DNA of 64,000 nt from Dreissena polymorpha. Its lineage: Eukaryota > Mollusca > Bivalvia > Myida > Dreissenidae. This document shows positions 12,441 through 22,698 of this stretch, piece by piece. The position numbers and the translations under genes were made by a program. Numbering within the stretch: the stretch's first letter is position 1; each line of letters starts with the position of its first letter. A model generated the notes under the pieces. The model was not told the DNA's origin. It saw nothing but the letters and a program-made list of their open reading frames with translations, and searched no databases. The stretch is taken from NCBI RefSeq assembly GCF_020536995.1, contig NC_068359.1:69324110-69388109 (forward strand), given 5' to 3'.

Positions 12441-13678
12441 CAGCGTTTTTTTTCCCCAAAGGGGAAAGGTACCTGTACCCCTACAATTGGGAATTTTTCG
12501 AGTCGTGAAATCTTCAAATTGGGAAAAAAATGAGTCGCGAAATCAATGAATTGGGAAAAATTCGAGTCGCAAAATTGATGAATTGGGAACCTTTAAAATG
12601 CATGTAATCTATCATTAGGGGCTATATTCTGCATCACAAAGCATTTTAAACTCTAGGTTTTGACAGAAAAACTACAGTACGGTTATGATATTTTGACTAT
12701 CGTATCATGTCATGTGAAAATTGTGTTATTGCCACTTCAGTTAGAATGTGCCCGTCAATTGGAAAAATATCTTCCAGTGATAGGCATAAGCACTGAGGTT
12801 GCATAAAAATTAATATTAATAATTTTGTTTGAGCCCTTAAAAGTCTTACAAGCCCTGCAATGTTTCATGTGAGTTAAATTAAAAACTTAAAAACTAAACA
12901 AAAACAACAACAGTGGATATTGTACTGGTTTGACATCTTTTAACAATAGACAGTGAGAATAGTCACACGTAACCAAAATGAGTTTTTAGAGTGGAATGCT
13001 TTAACAATAATTTTCAAAGGTAAGTCTTATATTTTGTTTTGATTTTTTTTTCAAATCATCAAATAAGATATTAAGATCATCTGCCATTAAATGCTTATGT
13101 ATATGTTGTAAATAACTATAGGATTTTACACTCATGTCTCATTATTTTTAATTTTATGTTAAACTTTTATTTGTTTATATCCGTATCCGAATAGTTACTG
13201 TCCGGATTTGACACTTAAAAAACTATACATAGAAGTAATATGCGCATTTAACTCAATACGGTTACGCTTTTTTTAATGTCAACGAAAAATTAGTGTTGAG
13301 AAAGTTTATTGATGTAAGGAAGACTGGTCTTAGCGATGGAATTCTTTCACGGGAAATATCGATCACTCGTCGCGGTTATGTAATCCATTCACATTTTACA
13401 CAGCGGTTAGAGTTGCGCCCCATTTGAAAAGTTTTGTTTACTTTCTACGCAACAATGTCCTGCGAAAATAAATGGCCGAAAATGAAAGGCTCGACAATAT
13501 CAAAAGATATTTCCAGCGAAAATAAAAGGCACTGGCTATTGGGAACGGCACCTAAAATCGTTCGGAACGGTAGATATCGAGATTGGGAAAGGTCCGGTGC
13601 TAAAATTGGGAAGCCTCCGGTAGGCTTTGGGAAAGGTACCGTTCCCCGGTACTAGTTAAAGAAGGGAAAAAAACGCTG
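12441..13678. mobile_element. 1.24-kb non-autonomous DNA transposon with CAGCG termini, inserted in the LINE
   Basis: The left end is CAGCGTTTTTTTTCCCC and the right end GGGAAAAAAACGCTG, a clear inverted pair. GTTTG stands directly outside both ends (12436-12440 and 13679-13683), a likely target duplication of at least 5 bp. Subterminal sequence repeats AATTGGGAA(A) words (about 12485-12590 and 13560-13640). The short frame at 13434-13655 has no transposase motif. CA...TG ends suggest a hAT-like element, but an 8-bp duplication is not evident. Confidence 0.65.
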
Positions 13679-13748
13679 GTTTGTCTTGTTGATACTGGAC
13701 TTGAACCGTTGTGGAGCCAGAATGAAATCGATCTGTACTTGCCTGGCA
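13679..13748 (-). mobile_element. Upstream fragment of the interrupted LINE (endonuclease part)
   Basis: The minus strand reads QVQIDFILAPQRFKSSINK, matching the QIDYIL-x2-RF phrase of LINE apurinic-type endonucleases. Beyond the insertion the same protein resumes at 12440 with RTFPSADINSDHD, the order expected for an intact endonuclease. The LINE copy therefore predates the 12441-13678 insertion. Sequence beyond 13748 no longer matches, so the 5' part is missing. Confidence 0.65.
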
Positions 13749-15555
13749 AAAAACTAAACAGCTCCACAGATCAGTTCTGACGAAAAGTAAAGACCATTGT
13801 GGTGATACACATTTTTATAGACCTGCCTCACCCTAAGATGTGATGTTTATCTTCACTCGTTACTTGCTGGTTTATTGTCACCTGTTGTTTAATTATGTTA
13901 ATTTTCATGGCTTTACAAATGTAACATGCATTAGTAAGTTCCTGCATTCTCACTTAACATGTATATTTAACCAGGAAAAGTTTCACACAATATTAAGAAG
14001 ATGGAGATAAATTTTCGGATGATGTATGCAAAGTAGAATTACATGTATAAGTTACATTAAAAACAAATGTTGTTAATATTGGAAGATATACTGCATTAAG
14101 CTAAACAATATATCAATAAAGCAAAAAGTGGTCAATTGAGTAATTTAATGTTTATTGTCTTAACATAGAAAAACAAGCACACCTTTACAGTTTGTTCTTC
14201 AAAATTATCCGTTTATAAACAATAACCATGTAAAGCAAGTTCATTAAAAAATATCTGTTATATGAAAACGAACGGAATTTTCACGCTCATGCACAGTGAA
14301 CATAATTATTAAAAGTTAAGTTTAGAGTTACACTTCAATTTCACATGTGGAAAAAATGACAAAATGCTTAAAAGTATTAGAAACAGTTAAAAAAACACAT
14401 TCAAACAAGTTCTTTATATTAACAAACTATTTGAAACATAATCAATGTTCAAATAGTATAAAATAATAAACATTTGTTGCTTACATAACGTTGACATCTG
14501 GCATACAATCTTTCTATGTATTTTTTATCAAAAATCCAACAAAAAGTTAAGAAAAAGATAATAATAAATAATCTCTAATTACAAAGGAAATATGGCCATG
14601 AGACAGAACCTGATTTTCACGATTATACTAAAAGCATGCTGGTAATATTAAGTTTGAATACGACCTCAATCTTGGAAAAAAAATTGTCAGTGCCACTGAT
14701 TTATATGCTATTGCACCTGTTGTGTTTATTTATTTTGACAAATAATAAGTAAAATAAGTACCTGCAGACATGCATATATGTAGTTTTTTTCTTCTTCACA
14801 AAATTGGATGCTTGAACAGATATTTAAAGAAGTCCCTTAAAAAACTTAAATGATGTCATCAAGGCTATGTACACAGCTAAAATATATAATGAAATTGATT
14901 AAAAACACTATTGTTTTACTGCCCCCTAATGCAATCCCTAAGCTATGCCTGCCCATAAGGTAACCACATACAAGGTTTCAGTACAATACCTCCATCCAAA
15001 CTCTAGATATAAACTGGAAACCATGTATCTATTTAAAGTAACAGTGATCTTTACCATAAAACTTTCTTGAAAACCTATTTTATAAAATCAAAGAACACTT
15101 GTTAAAATAAACAAGCAACCCTGTAAGTGATAAATTGACACAAAACAAAGTAAGTTGAAATGATTCAGGCATGGTAACCATTATTGTCAATGTAGACAGA
15201 TGTGTCTATTATTTTATTTAATGAAGAAATATGAATAATAAAGAATATAAGGGCCTGGAATATTATAAACAATTCGGTTTGTATTTACAAGTGATTATTG
15301 TATGTGAACAATCCAAGGAAAAGTCGACAATGTTACCAAAAATTTTGTTCCTTTTATTTGCTATCGACTTCATGGTTGAGTTTCTTTTTGTCACACAGAT
15401 TTTGATGCTACTTATTGAGTCATTATAGTCGTATTAAGAAAAAATCAATTTTATCCTTACCTTAAGGGACCTTTTCAGATTGGCAAAATACAATTTTAAC
15501 AAGCAAATTCATTGAATTTATTTTCCCCGCAAATATGCTTCTGGACACAAAAGTG
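13749..15555. other. No gene recognised
   Basis: AT-rich sequence. No coding, RNA or complete repeat signal was found. The open frame at 15231-15428 is probably chance. Confidence 0.4.
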
Positions 15556-15940
15556 TTATATTTGACACTCAAAAAAGCATTTTTTCAAGATACAAAGGGC
15601 CATAACTCCCTTATTATACGATGGCGTACAATGCCATTTGGCGTGCATCATCCTCTTATCCATATATATACTCATACCAAGTTTCAATGAAATCCACCAA
15701 AGCACTTCCAAGATATGGCTCTGGACACAAAAAAAACATTTTTTCAAGATACAAAGGGCCATAACTCTGATATTAACACATGGTTTACAATGCCATTTGG
15801 CATGCATCATCCTCTTATCCATATATATACTCATACCAAGTTTCAATGAAATCCGCCAAAGCACTTTCAAGATATGGCTCCGGACACAAAAGTGCCGGAC
15901 GGACGGACGGACGGATGGACAACGCCTCTTGCGGGGGATA
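15556..15940. repeat. Two tandem copies of a ~160-bp repeat ending in GACGGACGGACGG
   Basis: Units begin with CATTTTTTCAAGATACAAAG at about 15577 and 15738 and contain GGCCATAACTC, TTGGC(G/A)TGCATCATCCTC and CATACCAAGTTTCAATGAAA. The array ends in a run of GACG repeats (about 15896-15913). Both strands stay open for about 100 codons because unit lengths are close to multiples of three. This is repeat-driven and not a gene. Confidence 0.7.
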
Positions 15941-16217
15941 ATAAAAAAGTCGTCATAAATTCCAAAAGAAAGTATACATTATATTGTCATACTTGAAATT
16001 AGAATGAAAAATATCCGTTCATTTATGGATTATCTGAATGTCTTAAATTGAAATAGATTCAAATATAATGCCTTTGTAACGCGTTTCATAATAATTTGTA
16101 AGGATTGAAAAATAATTGAATACTGGGTATTCAATTGAATAACTACCATTTGAATAGTTGAGACAACTTTTTAAATATTCTCACATTTGTTTTTATTGTA
16201 GTTTGGAGAAAGAAGTT

Positions 16218-16459
16218 TTAACTCTTTCCCCCATAATAAGCATTGTGAAAATGGCTTTTGAAACCAGCATAAAACCAGAACAGCCTGCTAGTAATTCGCA
16301 GTCTGGTCAGGTTTTATGCTGTTTGCTGCTCATCAATAACTAAGGGTTGAAAATGAAGCCTTTAAAACTTGAATTTAGTAAGAACAGTTTTTAATCAAAT
16401 TTTACGTGCTATGAGACTACAAATGCGTCAAAATACGTATCTAAGAGGTAAAGGGTTAA
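16218..16459 (+). repeat. GCATAAAACCAGAACAGCCTG repeat, near full length, TTAA at both ends
   Basis: It runs from TTAACTCTTTCCCC to GGTAAAGGGTTAA. Internal order: AGCATAAAACCAGAACAGCC, the CTGC-x-AGTAATTCGCAG hairpin, GGTTTTATGCTGTTTGCTGC, CTAAGGGTTG, AAACTTGAATTTAGTAAGAA, GTCAAAATACGTATCTAAG. This is the best-preserved of the seven copies here and lies about 800 bp downstream of gene A. Confidence 0.6.
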
Positions 16460-17065
16460 CATACATTAACACAATTTCACCAAAGGCTACAACATACATT
16501 TATATCAATGATCCATATGGCCTTGTGTCAAGTCGCAGACATGGATACTCAAAGTACAGCCTGGTAGCAGTTTCCACTTGAATTGTTGCCAGTAGTTAAA
16601 ACATTAAAGTTGATTATTTAAGGTTATTCACAACTATTTCTTTTATACCTGAGAAAACAGTACCAAAATACAAAAGTGAGAGCATACAATTAGCCATAAT
16701 ACAGTAGCTAAGAATATTTACTCGATTGTATTTATAACTGATTATCTTTTGTTATCTTGGCCTTGTTGATTGCTAAATATGTTGGATTTTTTTTAAAACT
16801 TAGGTTTACATACAGAAAATAGCATGCATGAAAGATGTTTCATAAGAAACACCAAAAACACAACACTTTTAGCAGGGATTGTCAACAAAATACTGTCAAA
16901 ACAGTCATCAGCTGTTCCCAATTGTCTGAATTTTTCTCTCTAAGCCTACCTAATGATAAATGAACCATGATTTCAAAACAATAACCTGGCATAAATTGTG
17001 TTATTTTTCTTTGACCTTGACTTCATTGGTTATTTCCTTCTTCTTATGAAAGTTATTGCCTCTGA

Positions 17066-17071
17066 TTTATT
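17066..17071 (-). promoter_or_regulatory. Candidate polyadenylation signal of gene A
   Basis: The minus strand reads AATAAA, 186 bp downstream of the gene A stop codon. It is the first canonical hexamer I found after the stop. Inferred; no transcript evidence. Confidence 0.4.
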
Positions 17072-17162
17072 CACCAGAGTATATTATATAGACAGTAACG
17101 TAAGATCTATTTTCTCATTACCATTACAGAGATTTGTTCACAGATTGGCAAAATTAAAGTAT

Positions 17163-17243
17163 TTAACCCTCTGTGGCATCTCATCTGGATCCAAACTGTT
17201 TGCAAAGGCCTTCAAAATTTGGTTCCAGCACTGAAAGAGTTAA
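17163..17243. mobile_element. Half-length TTAA-ended MITE in the 3' UTR of gene A
   Basis: It begins TTAACCCTCTGTGGCATCTC and ends GCACTGAAAGAGTTAA, so it keeps one arm of the hairpin family seen complete at 26409-26621. TTAA is present at both edges. It ends 14 bp from the stop codon of gene A, so it is probably transcribed as part of that 3' UTR. Confidence 0.55.
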
Positions 17244-17256
17244 AAAAAATCCAGCA

Positions 17257-17778
17257 TCAGCTGTTCCCAATGGCCTGCACAACAGCAGTGGAACCATACC
17301 CTGGGATAGGCTCCAAGTATCGCTCCACCTTCTCCAGAGTCACAGTGACCGTACACGAATGCTTGTACCGATATTTAGTCACTTCCTGATAGCCTATCCT
17401 GTCCTCAATATCCTGCACCACAGTGTTCTCCGTAAAAACTGTGGTAACGGTCGTCCCTGGACTCAAATTCTGTGCGTCGCCCCCTGCCTGCGCCTGACAG
17501 GTGGGTTGGACAGTGGGGTGGGGCTTGCTTACCATGGTAGCCATGGTTTCCGGGTCATGTCTCTCTGCACTTTCAGAGTCAAACATGTCGTCCAAGTTGT
17601 TTATACTTAACACAGCATAACTGGCTGCATTTTCCCCCAACAGACCATCCCAGTTATCTCTGTGTATTCCCTCCTCTGGACTGTTGAAGGGCTTGGGCTT
17701 GGAGTTGAAAAACATCTTTTGCAAGGCATGCCAGATTTTATTGGCTGGTGTTTTCTTGATATCCCAGGATAATAGATG
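17257..17778 (-). CDS. Gene A exon 7 (residues 232-404 and stop)
   Basis: Acceptor TTTTTTCAG; 522 nt including TGA. It starts HLLSWDIKKTPANKIWHALQ (gene B: QISSWGIGQEVVNMIMKLIG), passes through a low-complexity Ser/Asp/Gln/Ala region without motifs and ends in the block TTVFTENTVVQD to ERYLEPIP (residues 343-390), followed by a 14-residue tail. About 22 of 48 residues in that block match gene B by hand. Confidence 0.8.
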   Translation of the reverse strand, partial: HLLSWDIKKTPANKIWHALQKMFFNSKPKPFNSPEEGIHRDNWDGLLGENAASYAVLSINNLDDMFDSESAERHDPETMATMVSKPHPTVQPTCQAQAGGDAQNLSPGTTVTTVFTENTVVQDIEDRIGYQEVTKYRYKHSCTVTVTLEKVERYLEPIPGYGSTAVVQAIGNS

Positions 17779-20700
17779 CTGAAAAAAGACAGATTATTTT
17801 TATAATAACCTGTAATTATAGATTTCTTACACAGATCACCTGCTGATATAAAAACTCAGTAGTGTCTGTATTGTGTTTCTCTTTATCAAAAATATCAAAA
17901 TTGTTGTATTTTGGCATTTTCAAATTATGATTGAAAAATATTTTAAGGAAAGAAAAACAAAATCAGGGTTGCCACAGTGTCTATGAAAAATCAGTCAGTT
18001 TCAAAGAAAATATCTTATCTCTGAATTCTTTTGCGTTTATCTGGTTGTAAGTATGTTTAATTTGGATTTCAATGTGTCGCTAATGTTAAATTTGTTTTAA
18101 TAAAGGATAAGTTAATTCAGCTCTAGGTAAATTGAGATTGGTTTGGGAATTCTGGGCTTATTGCAATTGTGTAATGTGTAATCCCAGATTAACCTGTGCA
18201 GTCCACGCGGGCTTTTCAGAGACAACACTGTCTTCTTTTATGGAATTCTTTGTTTAAAGGACGTCTCTTCTAAGGGAAAAAATCCAGTCTAGGCTGAAAG
18301 TGTCTTCACTGATAAGACTGAGCAGACTTAACGCTAGTGCATTAAGCCCTTCACTGATTAGACTGAGCAGACTTAACGCTAGTGCATTAAGCCCTTTACT
18401 GATTAGACTGAGCAGACTTAATGCTAGTGCATTAAGCCCTTCACTGATAAGACTGTGCAGACTTAACGCTAGTGCTGAGTGCATTAAGCCCTTCACTGAT
18501 TAGACTGAGCAGACTTAACGCTAGTGCATTAAGCCCTTCACTGATAAGACTGTGCAGACTTAACACTAGTGCATTAAGCCCTTCACTGATAAGACTGTGC
18601 AGACTTAACGCTAGTGCATTAAGCCCTTCACTGATTAGACTGAGCAGACTTAACGCTAGTGCATTAAGTCCTTCACTGATAAGACTGAGCAGACTTAACG
18701 CTAGTGCATTAAGCCCTTCACTGATAAGACTGTGCAGACTTAACGCTAGTGCATTAAGCCCTTCACTGATAAGACTGTGCAGACTTAACGCTAGTGCATT
18801 AAGCCCTTCACTGATTAGACTGAGCAGACTTAACGCTAGTGCATTAAGCCCTTCACTGATTAGACTGAGCAGACTTAACGCTAGTGCATTAAGCCCTTCA
18901 CTGATTAGACTGTGCAGACTTAACGCTAGTGCATTAAGCCCTACACTGATAAGGCTGTGCAGACTTAACGCTAGTGCATTAAGCCCTACACTGATTAGAC
19001 TGTGCAGACTTAACGCTAGTGCATTAAGCCCTTCACTGATTAGACTGAGCAGACTTAACGCTAGTGCATTAAGCCCTTCACTGATAAGACTGTGCAGACT
19101 TAACGCTAGTGCATTAAGCCCTTCACTGATAAGACTGTGCAGACTTAACGCTAGTGCATTAAGCCCTTCACTGATTAGACTGAGCAGACTTAACGCTAGT
19201 GCATTAAGCCCTTCACTGATAAGACTGTGCAGACTTAACGCTAGTGCATTAAGCCCTTCACTGATTAGACTGAGCAGACTTAACGCTAGTGCATTAAGCC
19301 CTTCACTGATAAGACTGTGCAGACTTAACGCTAGTGCATTAAGCCCTTCACTGATAAGACTGTGCAGACTTAACACTAGTGCATTAAGCCTTTCACTGAT
19401 AAGACTGTGCAGACTTAACGCTAGTGCATTAAGCCCTTCACTGATAAGACTGTGCAGACTTAACGCTAGTGCATTAAGCCCTTCACTGATTAGGCTGTGC
19501 AGACTTAACGCTAGTGCATTAAGCCCTTCACTGATAAGACTGTGCAGACTTAACACTAGTGCATTAAGCCTTTCACTGATAAGACTGTGCAGACTTAACG
19601 CTAGTGCTGAGTGCATTAAGCCCTTCACTGATTAGACTGAGCAGACTTAACGCTAGTGCATTAAGCCCTTCACTGATAAGACTGTGCAGACTTAACGCTA
19701 GTGCATTAAGCCCTTCACTGATAAGACTGTGCAGACTTAACGCTAGTGCATTAAGTCCTTCACTGATAAGACTGTGCAGACTTAACACTAGTGCATTAAG
19801 CCCTTCACTGATTAGACTGTGCAGACTTAACGCTAGTGCATTAAGTCCTTCACTGATAAGACTGTGCAGACTTAACGCTAGTGCATTAAGCCCTTCACTG
19901 ATAAGACTGTGCAGACTTAACACTAGTGCATTAAGACCTTCACTGATTAGACTGTGCAGACTTAACGCTAGTGCATTAAGCCCTTCACTGATTAGACTGT
20001 GCAGACTTAACGCTAGTGCATTAAGCACTTCACTGATTAGACTGAGCAGACTTAACGCTAGTGCATTAAGCCCTTCACTGATTAGACTGTGCAGACTTAA
20101 CGCTAGTGCATTAAGCCCTTCACTGATAAGACTGTGCAGACTTAACGCTAGTGCATTAAGCCCTTCACTGATAAGACTGTGCAGACTTAACGCTAGTGCA
20201 TTAAGCCCTTCACTGATTAGACTGAGCAGACTTAACGCTAGTGCATTAAGCCCTTCACTGATAAGACTGAGCAGACTTAACGCTAGTGCATTAAGCCCTT
20301 CACTGATTAGACTGAGCAGACTTAACGCTAGTGCATTAAGCCCTTCACTGATTAGACTGAGCAGACTTAACGCTAGTGCATTAAGCCCTTCACTGATTAG
20401 ACTGTGCAGACTTAACGCTAGTGCATTAAGCCCTTCACTGATTAGACTGAGCAGACTGCGTAGGCCATTCTTGGACAACACTTTCAGCTAGTGCATGAAG
20501 CCCTGTTTACCCAAGGCCAGGCTCATCTGCATTAATTTAGGGTAAGTCAATTAAGCTCATGATAAATGGGCCAAAGCTTTCTCACGTCCAAGGTGATATG
20601 TCCTAGCTGGCGAGCAAAGTAGTAACCTCTGTCGTGGAATGACTGCACATGCTTGCTTAGTTTACAGGAATTCAACCACCTGAAATAACAGCAACATTTA

Positions 20701-22657
20701 TATTCATATTGTGTGGTGAATGAGTAAAGAATGCTGTTTCATGAAAAGTTTCTGGCTTGTACAGAACTGCATTTGAACTCATTAGCATGCCTAATTTTCC
20801 CCAATACTGATCTTTATCCTGCAGTTATTATTTACTTACATTGAACAATTTCTAAAATACAAAAAATATATTGACATCTTCCCACCCCAAGCTGTATAAA
20901 AAAACGCCCCGTTGTCGAAGTTCTTATTATAAACAAGGGACAAAATTTTCACAAAACCAGGTTTTCAATTTAAAAAAAAAGTCTGATAAAGGAAGACAAT
21001 TCAAAATGTTACCCCCTTGTTTCAAATTCAATCTATTTTTACTCATGGCGACCTTGATTATAATTTGGAAAAAATGTCTGATAAAGGGAGACAACTCAAA
21101 ATGTGCATTGTTACTGATTGTTCATAGTTACCCCCCTTGTTTCAAAATCAATCTATTTTTAGTCGTGGCGACCTTGACCTTGGAGATATCAACGTTATTC
21201 TTTTGCGCGACACACCGTCCAATGATAGTGAACAAATGAGCCAAATGATTTTAAAATCTCACAATTAACAACATAGTAATGGCCCGGACAAGCTCATTTA
21301 TGGCCATTTTTGACCTTTGAAAAATGTGACCTTGACCTTGGAGATATTGATGTAATTCTTTCGCGCAACACACCGTCCAATGGTGGAGAACAAATGTGCC
21401 AATGATTTTAAAATCTCACAATGAACGACAAAGTTATGGCCCAGACAAGCTTGTTCTTCCCGCCCGCCTGCCCACCCGCCAGCCCGCCCGCCCACCGACA
21501 TTCACCAATCTTATAACCAGTTTTTTCCTTCCGAAAACCTGGTTAAAAACGCCCCAATGTCACAGTTCTTATCCCTGCACTAATTTATGATGCACATTGA
21601 AGTACATGTATGTCTTCTAATGGCTATGTTTATGAAATGAGACTTGTTCTGTAAAAACTTGGCTTAATACATGTGCATAAAGTATTGTCCCAGATATTGT
21701 CCCAGATATTGTCCCACTCTGGGACAATAATTAATGCATATGCATTTAGTCCAGTATTCAAGAAAATGATGTAATTCAGTTCACTCACGCCTCAATGCTG
21801 CAGTCAGCTGGTACTATTTCTTCACTTATCGGCTCTGGTACCAAATCATGTATACCATCCTTATTGACTGAGGCAGCAGTGTACTGAAAAAGCAATTATA
21901 GCACGGGTTTTCACATCTAAGGCGATCATAAATCAACAAGACTATTGCCAATCAATAAAAGTCCCTTACCTATGCAGGATCCACGATTTTCAGTAATATT
22001 TGTAGTTTATTTGTTGCCATATAAACCAGAATTATTGACATGGGAACAAAATAAAACAAGAGCACCGCCTTGCGGGTGCAAACCGCTCATCTATTTTCTT
22101 TTTAAAGGTGAAGGGACTCTCATTTTCAATCACAAAGGAGGGAGGGGTGGAGTGAAGAGGGGTGCATTGTGTGGGGGTGTGGACATTTATTACATTATCT
22201 TCCAAAAATGCGAAAAAAAGGGAAAAAAATCGGGGGGTGGGGGGTGGGGGGTCGGGGGGTGGGGGGGGGAAGGGGTTGGGGATTCTTGGGTGCGATGGTT
22301 GGACTGTATTTCAAACATAAAATAATAAAAATAAATAATTGTGTTTTTTAACCGTTTCAAATAAAATGGGGGGGTGAGGTGGGGGGGGGGGGGGGGGGGT
22401 ATAGTGTGAGGGTGTGGTGGTAATTTGTGAGATGTTCTCACAAAAAAAAAAAAAAAAAAAATTAGGGGTTGGGGGGGATTCGGGTGGGAAAAGGGGGGTT
22501 GGGGGGGATTCTTGGGTGCTATGGTTGGACGGTATTTCAAACATAAAATAATCAAAATAAATAGTTTTGTTTTTTAACCGTTTAAAAAAAAATTTGGGAG
22601 GGGGTGGGGTGGGGGGGGGGGGTATAGTGTGAGGGTGTGGTGGTCATTTGTGAGATG

Positions 22658-22698
<41 letters not shown>

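Noticed and set aside
15556-15958. Pair of ~105-codon frames on opposite strands
   Set aside because: Both derive from two tandem ~160-bp repeat units.
17173-17610. 145-codon plus-strand frame at the 3' end of gene A
   Set aside because: It is antisense to exon 7 of gene A, whose minus frame aligns with gene B.
18304-20457. CRISPR array
   Set aside because: Units are head-to-tail with no unique spacers, and the context is a eukaryotic intron.
18441-20491. Long leucine-rich open frames on both strands, possible repeat proteins
   Set aside because: They follow the 45-bp periodicity exactly, both strands are open at once, and the array lies in an intron inside a mobile element.
22190-22555. 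Proline-rich minus-strand frame
   Set aside because: It is produced by poly-G tracts and has no other coding feature.
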